Translations under genes and position numbers: made by a program
Origin: Pedobacter kyungheensis
Lineage (GTDB): Bacteria; Bacteroidota; Bacteroidia; Sphingobacteriales; Sphingobacteriaceae
Length of the DNA: 64,000 nucleotides
Assembly (NCBI RefSeq): GCF_000812965.1
Contig: NZ_JSYN01000031.1
Span: 1-64,000 of the forward strand
Direction of reading: 5' to 3'
Part shown: positions 25,130 to 33,961 of the stretch, piece by piece
How positions within the stretch are numbered: the stretch's first letter is position 1
Layout: every line of letters begins with the position of its first letter
Notes under the pieces: generated by a model
Database searches by the model: none
What the model was told of the DNA's origin: nothing
The model's input: the letters and a program-made list of their open reading frames with translations, nothing else

Positions 25130-26196
25130 GTGCCTGTTTTAAAAATATGCTTTTTTATAGAAATCAATGAAATAATTAAGAAGAACAACATCTGAAAAGG
25201 ATGCAATATCAAATTAACCAAAACATTTTGTCCTGATAAATAAGAAATCATTATTCTACTTAAAATTATTAAAGTTAATGGTAACACCAGTAAAGTAACA
25301 TTAAAGTTTAAAATTAAAATTACCGGACCAATAGTTACCAAAAGCTGGTAAAGTAATAAGATTAAGATGTTATTACCAAAACCTGCGAGTAAATTTTTAC
25401 TGAACCCGGCAATACTTTCGTTCAGTCCTTTATACATCCTGCAATAAATCAGGCCGTTGGCTAAAAGTGCTTCGGCATTAAATTTTTCCTGTTTAACGCG
25501 TTTCATAATTTCAACATCTTCTACCACCTGGTTCTTTACCTTTTCGTGCCACTGGTTTTCACTGTAGTTATGGGCATTAAAAAACATACACTGTCCGCTT
25601 GCCGCAGCAAATGCCGGATTTTTTGAAAGTTTAACCAGTCGCAATGGCAATAAGTTTAGCAAAATAAAATGCATTAAAGGTACCGTTAAGCGCTCACCTA
25701 TCGATAGCATCACCTGATTGGTAAAAACGCTCAGCAAAGCAAGTTCACCAACTTCCATACGGGCAATTAAACTGTTAATCAGTCCGCCATTAATGGTTTC
25801 ATCGGCATCAATAAATAAAAGGTAATTTCCGGTAGCCAGTTCGGCAAGCTGGTGACAGGCAAAGTTTTTCCCAAGCCAACCCAGTGGTAGCTCTTGCCCT
25901 TTAACGATCCTGAAATTAGGGTTTTGCACACAAAAGGTTTCTACCAGTGTAAATGTCTGGTCGCTGCTACCATCATCTAAAACGATAACTTCGTAATTGA
26001 TATAGTCCTGGTTGCGGATAGATATTAATAAGTCGAGTATATTATCAGCTTCATTCCGTGCCGGAATCAGGATCGAAACCTTCTCATGGTAATGCTTAAT
26101 TACGCGCGGCAATTTAGGGTTAGATAGAAAATTAAAAAGGGTAACTGAAAACCTGATGACCAGAAAAATCAGCACCGCGTAAATAAAAATTGTCAT
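25099..26196 (-). CDS. Family 2 glycosyltransferase, CruG/CruC-like
   Basis: A 365-residue GT2 enzyme with one N-terminal membrane helix, a GT-A domain (VSILIPARNEADNILDLL, VIVLDDGSSD, LFIDADE, and the QVVEDVE catalytic region) and three or four C-terminal helices. In cyanobacteria cruF is paired with cruG, a carotenoid 2'-O-glycosyltransferase of this layout. By context it probably glycosylates the hydroxylated carotenoid. Its ATG overlaps the acyltransferase stop by 4 bases. Confidence 0.75.
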   Translation of the reverse strand: MTIFIYAVLIFLVIRFSVTLFNFLSNPKLPRVIKHYHEKVSILIPARNEADNILDLLISIRNQDYINYEVIVLDDGSSDQTFTLVETFCVQNPNFRIVKGQELPLGWLGKNFACHQLAELATGNYLLFIDADETINGGLINSLIARMEVGELALLSVFTNQVMLSIGERLTVPLMHFILLNLLPLRLVKLSKNPAFAAASGQCMFFNAHNYSENQWHEKVKNQVVEDVEIMKRVKQEKFNAEALLANGLIYCRMYKGLNESIAGFSKNLLAGFGNNILILLLYQLLVTIGPVILILNFNVTLLVLPLTLIILSRIMISYLSGQNVLVNLILHPFQMLFFLIISLISIKKHIFKTGTWKGRTIKAI

Positions 26197-26831
26197 TCAG
26201 TAATCTGTGTTTGTTTAATAACCGATTGATCGTAATGTTTATTGTACGCACTTTTCAACAACTGCAAGCTCACGTATTCTTCAGTCTCCCAATTTTGGAG
26301 ATAAGTATATGCAGAAGGCTTTCTTTTGGCAAAGTAATCGATAAATGTAGCCGCAAAAATGATATTGATCTTTTTTTTACTGGCATTAATCATTTGCATA
26401 ACGCCTTTTTCGAAGCTGATACTTTTTAAATGATTTGAATACAATTTGCCCTGCGGAAAAACGAGCACCAAATTATTGGGATCATCTAACAGCTCACCCG
26501 CATAACTGAGGGTATCTAAAACATCTTTCCCTTTGCCTTCGGCAGCAAAAGCACCTAAATATTTCAAAAAGCTAACCTTATTGTAATTATCGGCATTAAC
26601 CAATACATGAAACTGCTTTTTAAACACCTTTTTATTGAGGTAAAAGATAAAAAAACCATCCCACCAGCTGAAATGATTGGCCAGAATAAGCATTGAAGCA
26701 TCAGATTTGGTTTCAACCCGATCGAAATGAAAGGCTGTGAAATCTTTTTTAATGATAAACTGAATGTACCAGGAGAAAAAGCTAAAAATCAAATTATTTT
26801 TCCGGGGCTGATACATTTTGGGAAATTGCAA
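26193..26831 (-). CDS. PlsC-type acyltransferase in the carotenoid operon
   Basis: A 212-residue lysophospholipid-acyltransferase-fold protein with the NHFSWWD (H-x4-D) catalytic motif and VFPQGKLYSN as block III. It lacks long membrane segments. The usual role is acylation of lysophosphatidate, but the 4-base overlap with the CruG-like gene suggests it may acylate the carotenoid glycoside. That substrate is inference. Confidence 0.75.
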   Translation of the reverse strand: MQFPKMYQPRKNNLIFSFFSWYIQFIIKKDFTAFHFDRVETKSDASMLILANHFSWWDGFFIFYLNKKVFKKQFHVLVNADNYNKVSFLKYLGAFAAEGKGKDVLDTLSYAGELLDDPNNLVLVFPQGKLYSNHLKSISFEKGVMQMINASKKKINIIFAATFIDYFAKRKPSAYTYLQNWETEEYVSLQLLKSAYNKHYDQSVIKQTQITE

Positions 26832-26895
26832 AAAAATGAGCTGAATTGCAAATGTAATGGCACATCCGCGTTACATCTTACGTCTTACATTTCCC

Positions 26896-27405
26896 CTAAC
26901 TCAAATACACCCGGTCTTCTTCACCTTCCACATCCATTACCACATCTACATGCTCTTTTAAAATGGTGGCCAGTTCGAGGCCAACAAAATCGGTTGCAAT
27001 AGGGAAAATTTTATGGCTTCTATCAACTAAAACCACCGTACGGATTTTTTTATGCGGCGTATTTAAGAAAACACCCAAGCCATAAGCTAAGGTTTTGCCG
27101 CTGTTTAAAACATCATCAACAATGATGATCACCTTGTTTTTCCAGTAGCTCTCATCTAAATCAGTTGAGGCTACCAGTTTGCTGCTCTCTTTTTGCAAAT
27201 CGATGCGCAGCAATGTTACTTTAAAGCCAGAGATTTTTTTCAGCACTTTTTCCAGGCGCAAAGCCAGTTTATAACCACGATCCCAAATTCCGGCAAGCAC
27301 AATTTCCTTTTCGTTCAGGTTATCTTCTAAAATCTGATAAGCGATACGATCTATCTTTTGCTGAATTTGTTTCTTGTTTAGAATAAGTAATTGTGATGCG
27401 GCCAT
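26896..27405 (-). CDS. Phosphoribosyltransferase-family protein (PyrR-like)
   Basis: A 169-residue type I PRTase with the PRPP loop VIIIVDDVLNSGKTL and an N-terminal KKQIQQKIDRIAYQIL segment like PyrR. The sequence could serve UMP formation or pyrimidine regulation, but no pyr genes or attenuator-like RNA are seen. It lies 64 bases upstream of the acyltransferase and may be the first gene of the operon. Confidence 0.8.
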   Translation of the reverse strand: MAASQLLILNKKQIQQKIDRIAYQILEDNLNEKEIVLAGIWDRGYKLALRLEKVLKKISGFKVTLLRIDLQKESSKLVASTDLDESYWKNKVIIIVDDVLNSGKTLAYGLGVFLNTPHKKIRTVVLVDRSHKIFPIATDFVGLELATILKEHVDVVMDVEGEEDRVYLS

Positions 27406-27594
27406 TGTATTAAAAGGTTGAATACAAAAAGAACGATTTTAAGGATGAAATTCAAACTATTTGAAAAATAATTTCGATTGTCTGCAACGTTTTGACCTTA
27501 ACTGCGTCTTATTAATACCAAAAACAAAATCCCAGGCTGTTATTACCCTAAAAACCAGGTTTGCCAGTCTAATAATCATTTAACGAAGAGCACT

Positions 27595-28299
27595 ATGAAA
27601 ACCCTTACCCAATCTGCAATCATTTTATTTGTGATCGTGAGCAGCTATATGGCCAGAGCACAGGAAACCAAAAATGTTGCCGTAAAAAACTTTAACAGCA
27701 TCGATATTAGCAGCGGAATAGACTTATATCTTACCCAAGGTGGAAATGAAGGCGTAAGCATCCAATCAGATAGCGAAACCCTGAAAAACATTGTAGTAGA
27801 ACAAAACGGAGCCAATGTAAATATCAAATTTAAAGATGGTATTAATTGGGGCGGCCTCTTTAAAAATCGCGTAATTAAAGCTTATGTAACCTATAAGAGC
27901 CTGAATACCATTGCAGCCTCAGGTGGTTCGGATGTATATACCCAAAATCAGTTAAAAACAGATAAACTGGCTATCCGTTCTTCTGGCGGTTCAGACCTGA
28001 AACTGGATGTGGTTTGTAACGATTTATCCATCCAATCAAGCGGTGGTAGCGATATTGACCTAAAAGGTAAAGCTGAAAACATGACCATCCAATCAAGCGG
28101 CGGCAGTGATATTGATGCTTATGGTTTTATAACCAATTATGCCAAAGTACAGGCATCTGGCGGTTCAGATGTGGCTATTTACGTAAACAAAGGCCTTGAA
28201 GCATCTGCAAGCGGCGGTGGCGACGTACATTATAAAGGAAATGCATCACTGAAGAAAACATCAAGCTCAAAAAGCGGAGATGTAAGACACGTGAATTAA
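27595..28299 (+). CDS. DUF2807 / GIN-domain secreted protein
   Basis: A 234-residue protein with a signal peptide (1-22, ending ARA). The rest is a right-handed beta-helix-like GIN (DUF2807) domain: FNSIDISSGIDLYLTQG, then repeated ASGGSD, SSGGSD and SGGGD turns spaced about 20 residues apart, one per coil. The family is called an auto-transporter adhesin head by similarity but its role is unproven. It is probably periplasmic or surface-exposed. It is monocistronic, closed by a hairpin. Confidence 0.85.
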   Translation: MKTLTQSAIILFVIVSSYMARAQETKNVAVKNFNSIDISSGIDLYLTQGGNEGVSIQSDSETLKNIVVEQNGANVNIKFKDGINWGGLFKNRVIKAYVTYKSLNTIAASGGSDVYTQNQLKTDKLAIRSSGGSDLKLDVVCNDLSIQSSGGSDIDLKGKAENMTIQSSGGSDIDAYGFITNYAKVQASGGSDVAIYVNKGLEASASGGGDVHYKGNASLKKTSSSKSGDVRHVN

Positions 28300-28327
28300 G
28301 AAAATTTAGTTTAGTTTAATGATAACT

Positions 28328-28364
28328 CGCTGCTTTGTGGATACAAAGCAGCGTTTGTTTTTTA
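28328..28364 (+). terminator. Intrinsic terminator of the GIN-domain gene
   Basis: CGCTGCTTTG, loop TGGATA, CAAAGCAGCG, followed by a T-rich tail. The stem is a perfect 10 bp. Confidence 0.8.
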
Positions 28365-28443
28365 GGGGAATTGCACAGATGGGATGGATTACACAGGTGG
28401 AATAAGTGTAGTATTTATGATTCCGATTCCGGACAACTCCAGA

Positions 28444-28851
28444 CTATCTTTTCTTATACGGGTAATAAATAAAATTGGCACCTTCGGGAACAATCACGAA
28501 TACGCACATAAAATCTTCAGGCTTTTTATAAACTTTTAAAAAGGGTTCTTTTTTCTCTTTACTGATAATTCCTTTTTCTACAAACTCCTCTAAGGTGGAA
28601 GCTTGTATCGTCCAATTGGTATTAAGTTCTTCTTTATTCAAAATTAGCTCACCAATATTCACTTCATGCTGATGGGCGATAAAAATAGGGTGTGCAGAAA
28701 TGCCTTCAACCATAATCTCTATAGCTACTTCTTTTATCGCATCCGTATAAAGCTCAAGGTCTTTTTCTAAACTTACCAGCGGACTTTCCTGTTTCTTTTG
28801 AGGCGCCCCACCGTCTTCTGGTGTGGCGCTTAACAATTCTTCTCTATCCAT
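28444..28851 (-). CDS. Conserved hypothetical protein
   Basis: A 135-residue acidic, cytoplasmic protein that I do not recognise: MDREELLSATPEDGG, then EKDLELYTDAIKEVA, SAHPIFIAHQHEV and a basic end (FIYYPYKKR). The start is the ATG at MDREELL; the longer open frame upstream is only translated 60-bp repeat sequence. It lies downstream of rlmD on the same strand. Confidence 0.65.
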   Translation of the reverse strand: MDREELLSATPEDGGAPQKKQESPLVSLEKDLELYTDAIKEVAIEIMVEGISAHPIFIAHQHEVNIGELILNKEELNTNWTIQASTLEEFVEKGIISKEKKEPFLKVYKKPEDFMCVFVIVPEGANFIYYPYKKR

Positions 28852-28968
28852 TTTTATTGTTGAAAGGTTGAATGTTGAAACGTTGTAAAGTTCCGGCATA
28901 CATCCTACATTTTTTATTGTTGAAAGGTTTAAATGTTGGAAGGTTTTAATTTCCAACATACATCTTCC
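28849..28968. repeat. Two-copy 60-bp direct repeat
   Basis: CATTTTTATTGTTGAAAGG starts two consecutive 60-base units (28849 and 28909) that share the end AACATACATC(T/C)..CAT. The repeat sits in the leader of the downstream minus-strand gene and creates a false N-terminal extension. Confidence 0.6.
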
Positions 28969-28978
28969 ATTTTACATC

Positions 28979-30391
28979 TTATGATTTTAACCTTAATAAT
29001 ACAACATTCTCCACATGCTGTGTGTGCGGGAACATATCCACAGGCTTAATGCGTGCCACATCGTATTTTTCTTTTAACAACTCGAGGTCTCTGGCCTGAG
29101 TTGCGGCATTACAGCTTACGTAAACAATTTTTTCAGCTTCCATTTCCAGCAAGCGTTGCACTACATCGGCGTGCATACCAGCCCTTGGCGGATCGGTAAT
29201 TACCACATCAGGCTTGCCATGACTGGCAATAAATTCTGCAGTTAGAATATCTTTCATATCACCGGCATAAAAGATGGTATTATCGATTCCGTTTAGCTCA
29301 GAATTAAATTTAGCATCTTCAATAGCGGTTGGCACATATTCTACCCCTACTACCTGCTTTACATTTTTAGCCACAAAATTGGCAATGGTTCCAGCTCCTG
29401 TGTATAAATCATAAACCAGCTCATCGCCTTTAAACTCTGCAAAATCACGGGTAATTTTATACAATTCGAAAGCTTGCTCAGAGTTGGTTTGGTAGAAAGA
29501 TTTTACGCCAATTTTGAAACGAATACCGTCCATTTCCTCAAAAATATGATCGCGGCCTGCAAATACCACTACTTCCTGATCGAAAATGGTATCGTTTTTC
29601 TTTTGGTTAACAATATAAAGCAATGAAGTAATTTGTGGAAATTCTGCTTTAAGGAAATTCATTAAACCATCTATCTGCTCTTGTTCAGGATAAGCAAAAA
29701 CTACTGCTATCATTACTTCACCAGTAGATGAAGTACGGATGATGAGGTTACGCAGTACGCCTTCGTGGTTACGCAAATCGTAAAACGATAACCCGTTTTC
29801 TAAAGCGTACTTTCTTACCGCATTCCTGATTGAGTTGGAAGGTTCGGCCTGCAAATAACAATGCTCAATATCTAAAATCTTATCAAAACGCAGGGGTACG
29901 TGAAAGCCCAGGGCATTCATATCAAAATCTTCGTCGCGCTCTACATCGGTTTTTTCTAACCAGCGTTTGTTCGAAAAAGTAAACTCCAATTTATTGCGAT
30001 AGTAACGATCATTTGCAGAACCTAAAATCGGCTCTGTATGCGAGGTATCTATTTTACCCAGGCGCTGCAGCGCGGCCTCTACATTTTTTTGTTTAAATTT
30101 TAATTGGGATTCGTAACCCATGTGTTGCCATTTGCAACCGCCACAGGTTCCGAAATGAGCACAAAAAGGATCGGTACGTAAATCAGACTTTTCATGAAGT
30201 TGCTCAATTACCGCTTCAGCGAAATTCTTCTTCTTTTTGGTTAAACGTACATCCACTACATCGCCGGGAACTGCCTTATCCACAAAAATCACCAACTCGT
30301 CGGCTTTGCCAACACCTTTTCCTTCTTCAGCAATATCGATTATTTGTACGTTTGGAACAATAGTTACCGTACCGGGTTTTCTTCTACTCAT
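28979..30391 (-). CDS. rlmD: 23S rRNA (uracil-5-)-methyltransferase RlmD-type
   Basis: A 470-residue RNA m5U methyltransferase. An N-terminal TRAM domain (about 10-65) is followed by the [4Fe-4S] cysteines Cys77, Cys83 and Cys86 (FCAHFGTCGGCKW) with a fourth around Cys174 (DIEHCYLQ). The SAM domain has DLYTGAGTIANF, ITDPPRAGMH and VSCNAATQARDL with the catalytic Cys. It methylates 23S rRNA; RlmD versus RlmCD site specificity cannot be settled by sequence alone. Confidence 0.9.
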   Translation of the reverse strand: MSRRKPGTVTIVPNVQIIDIAEEGKGVGKADELVIFVDKAVPGDVVDVRLTKKKKNFAEAVIEQLHEKSDLRTDPFCAHFGTCGGCKWQHMGYESQLKFKQKNVEAALQRLGKIDTSHTEPILGSANDRYYRNKLEFTFSNKRWLEKTDVERDEDFDMNALGFHVPLRFDKILDIEHCYLQAEPSNSIRNAVRKYALENGLSFYDLRNHEGVLRNLIIRTSSTGEVMIAVVFAYPEQEQIDGLMNFLKAEFPQITSLLYIVNQKKNDTIFDQEVVVFAGRDHIFEEMDGIRFKIGVKSFYQTNSEQAFELYKITRDFAEFKGDELVYDLYTGAGTIANFVAKNVKQVVGVEYVPTAIEDAKFNSELNGIDNTIFYAGDMKDILTAEFIASHGKPDVVITDPPRAGMHADVVQRLLEMEAEKIVYVSCNAATQARDLELLKEKYDVARIKPVDMFPHTQHVENVVLLRLKS

Positions 30392-30398
30392 TATCTTG

Positions 30399-30406
30399 CA
30401 AAGATA
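30399..30406 (-). promoter_or_regulatory. -7 element of rlmD
   Basis: TATCTTTG on the minus strand, 8 bases before the rlmD ATG. No clear -33. If used, the mRNA would be almost leaderless. Confidence 0.4.
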
Positions 30407-30882
30407 GAAAAAAGAGGTAAAAGGTTGAGGGTTGAAAGACAGAGGGTTAAAAATGTGGATCCAGAAGAACTAAACTATTGAAGATAAGATAGAAGCAAGA
30501 AGATCAAAAAGGTAGAAAGCTAAGATGCCGGCACAAAAAAAATGGACAATACCATCCCTAAAGGACTGGATATCCGTTATGAAAATTTTGGTTTCAAAAA
30601 TTATTTTCCAAAAAATTTAAATGCGGCGCCCCAGAAACCATCCAGCCAGTTAAATTTCAGGTCAAACTTTTCATCTACCTGTACAGAAAATTCAAGTATT
30701 TCTTTGCTCATGATAAAAAACCTTTCAATTTTAACAATAATACTAAATTCATACCAAAAACCAAAATGGTATAGTTTAAGTTTTTGTTAATTTTACATCA
30801 AATGGTTAAATCCCCTTTTTCAATAACCTCGACTCTATGTATTCGAAATAAAAATTTATCCCAATTCAAATCATCTAAATAT
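30407..30882. other. AT-rich accessory islet between rlmD and the immunity-like gene
   Basis: The stretch is noticeably AT-richer than its surroundings. Besides the possible small ORF at 30601-30711 it holds only degenerate GGTTGAGGGTTGAAAG sequence near rlmD and no promoter or terminator I can support. A plus-strand open frame at 30542-30790 has no protein-like features. Confidence 0.4.
30601..30711 (-). CDS. Possible 36-residue small protein
   Basis: The minus strand has an ATG-started frame for 36 residues: MSKEILEFSVQVDEKFDLKF, then NWLDGFWGAAFKFFGK. It is acidic at the front and aromatic/Gly-rich at the end. It is in the same orientation as, and 170 bases downstream of, the immunity-like gene. 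I do not recognise it, and it could be chance or the stump of a longer gene. Confidence 0.25.
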   Translation of the reverse strand: MSKEILEFSVQVDEKFDLKFNWLDGFWGAAFKFFGK

Positions 30883-31146
30883 TTAGATGTTAGGCTTTCT
30901 AGGCTCTATCTTAGAATACCGTAGTAAATACTCCATCTTACTCCATAGATAATCATAGGCCTCTTCTGCATTACTAAAAACCTTAAAGTCATTCCTCCCG
31001 CCTTTTTCATCCAAATAAAAAAACTCCCACCTAGAATAATTTTTGTATAAGATACAAGCATCAGGCTTTAAACCTTCATTTAAGGAATACCATCGATCGG
31101 GGATATTAGCCCAATGTAGTCTATCTTTCAATTCTAATAAGTCCAT
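30883..31146 (-). CDS. Small hypothetical protein, immunity-protein-like
   Basis: An 87-residue protein. The pattern IPDRWYSLNEGLKPDACILY, then WEFFYLDEKGGRNDFKVFSN and AEEAYDYLW resembles small immunity proteins linked to polymorphic toxins (a Pro-x-x-Tyr-Ser-Leu start, a W-x-V/F-x-Y-x-E-x-G hairpin, a final acidic helix). No toxin gene is next to it, so it would be an orphan immunity or a remnant. The islet is AT-rich, which fits transfer. Confidence 0.5.
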   Translation of the reverse strand: MDLLELKDRLHWANIPDRWYSLNEGLKPDACILYKNYSRWEFFYLDEKGGRNDFKVFSNAEEAYDYLWSKMEYLLRYSKIEPRKPNI

Positions 31147-31294
31147 CTCTATTTTAAAATTCGAATATATTCAAGTTCCTTGAACCATCCTGAATTTACT
31201 TATTTAAAATCCACTGATTTTCAATTATTTGTTTGATATACCAATATAATTTCCGTAACTTAAGTTATCATTCACATAAAAATGGAGGTTCGTT

Positions 31295-31753
31295 ATGAAC
31301 GTTATCCGTAAAATTGAACATTGGGGCGATGTTCATCATTCAAAATGGCTGGATTATCTTCGCATTGTCCTTGGCCTTGTCATTTTTGGAAAAGGTGTTT
31401 CTTTTGTTAGCGATACATCTGTACTCCAGAACATGATTACACAAAACAATATTTTTGGTTTCTCCAGCATGTTAATCAGCATGGCCATACATGTGGTGGC
31501 ATTTGCACACCTGGTTGGTGGCGTTTTAATTACGCTGGGCCTAGTAACCCGCTTTGCGGTGGTTATCCAGATTCCGATTTTGCTGTTTGCCGTATTTTTC
31601 GTTAACCTTACCCCAGGTTTTTCTTCTCCAAACTCAGAACTCTGGTTCTCCGTGCTGGTTTTATTCCTGCTCATCATGTTTTGGGTGGTAGGCTCCGGAC
31701 CATTATCGGCCGATGCAGAAATGAAACGTAAAACTGGTAAGCGTTACGCTTAA
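31295..31753 (+). CDS. DoxX-family membrane protein
   Basis: A 152-residue four-helix membrane protein: WLDYLRIVLGLVIFGKGVSF, then AHLVGGVLITLGLVTRFAV and two more helices, with a basic C terminus. DoxX-like proteins belong to a broad redox- or thiosulfate-related family, mostly of unknown role. It is 32 bases ahead of the M28 peptidase gene on the same strand. Confidence 0.82.
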   Translation: MNVIRKIEHWGDVHHSKWLDYLRIVLGLVIFGKGVSFVSDTSVLQNMITQNNIFGFSSMLISMAIHVVAFAHLVGGVLITLGLVTRFAVVIQIPILLFAVFFVNLTPGFSSPNSELWFSVLVLFLLIMFWVVGSGPLSADAEMKRKTGKRYA

Positions 31754-31785
31754 ATTCTTAGTATCTTTCGCTTTTATAAACGCTT

Positions 31786-33489
31786 ATGAAAACGAAGATA
31801 CTTTTTGCACTGCTTTTTGCGGGGTTGACCAGTTACGCACAGAATCCAGAGGATGAATATTTTAAACTCACCCGGAAAGGTTTTAATGCACAAAATGCCT
31901 ACGAAACCACAGCTTTTGTAGAGAAATACTTTCGTGTGCCCGGCAATACAGGTTTCAACGCCAGCATCCACCAGGTAGAAAGCATATTGAAAAAAGCAGG
32001 TTTTGTAGCTCAGCAGCAAAATGAATTTGAAGCACCTTTAACTTATCGCATCGAAAAACGGGCGATGAAAGCCAATACCTGGGAGCCTGTTGATGCCAGC
32101 ATCGCTATTGTTGGTGAGCAACAGCCTTTAATCTCTTTTCAAACTAACCGCAATATGATTCCGATTAATTGCGGCTCAACCCCTGCGGGCGGCGTTACCG
32201 CTCCGGTAGTCTATCTCGAAAAAACGAGTCCGGCCGATCTTGAAAAAATGGATCTGAAGGGAAAAATCCTGTTTTCAGAAAGTCATCCCTCACGCTTACT
32301 CCAGGCTGCTACTAAAGCAGGTGCCATTGGTGTACTGGGCTATTCGATGCCTAAATATACACAACCCGAAGTGCACCAGACCTCTATTCAGTTTGGCAGC
32401 ATGAAGGCGAACAGCGAGGTGTGGACTTTACTGCTATCGTACGCGGCGAAAGAAAAATTAAAAGCCGCTTGCTTAAAAGGTACACCTCAGTTAAAAGTAA
32501 ATATCCAAACCAAAATTTATCCATCAGAAGAATTAACCATTGTAGCGAATGTGCGCGGAAGTGTAAACCCTGATGAGCGCTTTGTTTTTAGTGCACACGT
32601 ACAGGAACCCGGAGCCAATGATAATGCAAGTGGCGTGGGCACCCTGGCTGAAATGGCGCGCTTAACTGCAGAATTGTATAAAGCAAAAAAAATAAACCCC
32701 AAACGCAGTTTAACCTTTTTATGGGGCGATGAAATTGTTTCGACCCGCAGATACATTTCCGAAGATAGTACCCGCGCCAAAGGCATTATGTGGGGAATGA
32801 GCCTGGATATGGTTGGCGAAGACACCAAAAAGACCGGTGGATCTTTTCTGATTGAAAAAATGCCTGATCCATCAGCTATCTGGACCAGGGGAACCGACAA
32901 ACATACCGAATGGGGCGCCGGCGATGTAGCTGAAAAAGATCTTTTCCCTCATTATTTTAACGATTTCATTTTCGATATCTGCAAAGCACAAGGAAAATTT
33001 GCCAACTGGACGGTTAATTATAATCCTTTTGAAGGCGGTAGCGACCATACTCCTTTTTTACAAAATAAAATTCCTGGGTTATTAATGTGGCATTTTACCG
33101 ATGTTTTTTACCACACCGATAACGACAGGATTGATAAAGTTTCGCCAACGGAAATGAAAAATGTTGGTATAAGTGGTTTAACCGCGGCATACACCTTAAT
33201 ATCGGCAGATGAGAATACAGCAATTGCAACTGTTGCACAGGTGAAAGCTGATGCACTTAGCCGCTTAAAAACCGAATTCGATTTAAGCAAAAAGGCCATA
33301 GCAGCAGGTAAATCCGCAGCAGAAGAAAAGCACATTATTGAGGTTTGGAGCAAGTGGTATATTGATGCATTGGCTACTATCAATAAAATGGCGGTAAAAC
33401 CACAAACCACAAGAGTAGGTTCTGCGATTAAGTTTACCACAGGAGAAGTTGAAAAGCAGACAAGGGTATATCTGGAGGAGTTGAAATAA
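31786..33489 (+). CDS. Secreted M28-family zinc aminopeptidase
   Basis: A 567-residue protein with signal peptide 1-18 (ending SYA). A PA-like insert spans about 120-230. The M28 zinc site is readable: FSAHVQEPGANDNASGVGT (His, Asp), LTFLWGDEIVS (Glu pair region, here with Asp-Glu), SLDMVGED, and GGSDHTPFLQ (last His). The canonical 'EE' motif appears as GDE, so the general base may be the Glu of DE. It probably trims peptides in the periplasm or outside. Confidence 0.82.
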   Translation: MKTKILFALLFAGLTSYAQNPEDEYFKLTRKGFNAQNAYETTAFVEKYFRVPGNTGFNASIHQVESILKKAGFVAQQQNEFEAPLTYRIEKRAMKANTWEPVDASIAIVGEQQPLISFQTNRNMIPINCGSTPAGGVTAPVVYLEKTSPADLEKMDLKGKILFSESHPSRLLQAATKAGAIGVLGYSMPKYTQPEVHQTSIQFGSMKANSEVWTLLLSYAAKEKLKAACLKGTPQLKVNIQTKIYPSEELTIVANVRGSVNPDERFVFSAHVQEPGANDNASGVGTLAEMARLTAELYKAKKINPKRSLTFLWGDEIVSTRRYISEDSTRAKGIMWGMSLDMVGEDTKKTGGSFLIEKMPDPSAIWTRGTDKHTEWGAGDVAEKDLFPHYFNDFIFDICKAQGKFANWTVNYNPFEGGSDHTPFLQNKIPGLLMWHFTDVFYHTDNDRIDKVSPTEMKNVGISGLTAAYTLISADENTAIATVAQVKADALSRLKTEFDLSKKAIAAGKSAAEEKHIIEVWSKWYIDALATINKMAVKPQTTRVGSAIKFTTGEVEKQTRVYLEELK

Positions 33490-33490
33490 G

Positions 33491-33922
33491 TTAGTTATTA
33501 ATCGCCTGTTTTAACTCCAATAATTGCTGACTCTGCTCCTGCAACTTTTTATTGTTTAAGGCATATCCTTTAAGTAAATAGTCTTTTAAAATTTGGTTAG
33601 CCCAAATACGAAACTGTGTTGCTCTAACCGAATTTACCCTATAACCAATTGATAAAATCATATCCAGATTATAAGCATCAATCATCCTCTTTACACTCCT
33701 CAAACCTTCCACTCTAACTATTTCCATTTTGGAAATAGTTGACTTATCCAATTCTTTGTTACGTAATATATTGTTAATATGCTTATTAACTGCTGGAACC
33801 TGAATTCCAAAAACTTCAGCAATCTGCTTTTGTGTTAGCCAAACAGTATCGTCTCCGTAAGCAACTTCAATTGCAGGTAACCCTTCTTTAGTTTTATATA
33901 TGATAATTTTATCCCTATCCAT
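33491..33922 (-). pseudogene. Truncated RhuM-family protein
   Basis: The 143-residue frame matches the N-terminal part of RhuM proteins: the DNA-binding-like segment TQKQIAEVFGIQ, HINNILRNKEL, then GLRSVKRMIDAYNLDMILS and GYRVNSVRATQFRIWANQIL. Intact members run to about 330 residues; this one stops soon after a coiled linker (QQLLELKQAINN). The stop lies 1 base from the convergent M28 stop, so the C-terminal half was probably lost. RhuM is often on mobile DNA. Confidence 0.7.
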
Positions 33923-33961
33923 TACTTTAAGTTAGTAAAAATATTATCCTATTTTCGCATC

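Noticed and set aside
28852..28959. N-terminal extension of the hypothetical gene at 28444
   Set aside because: It is translated 60-bp repeat; the ATG at 28851 starts the non-repeat protein.
30542..30790. Plus-strand frame of 82 codons in the AT-rich islet
   Set aside because: Asn/Ser/Lys-rich with no motif; opposite to the better candidate at 30601-30711.
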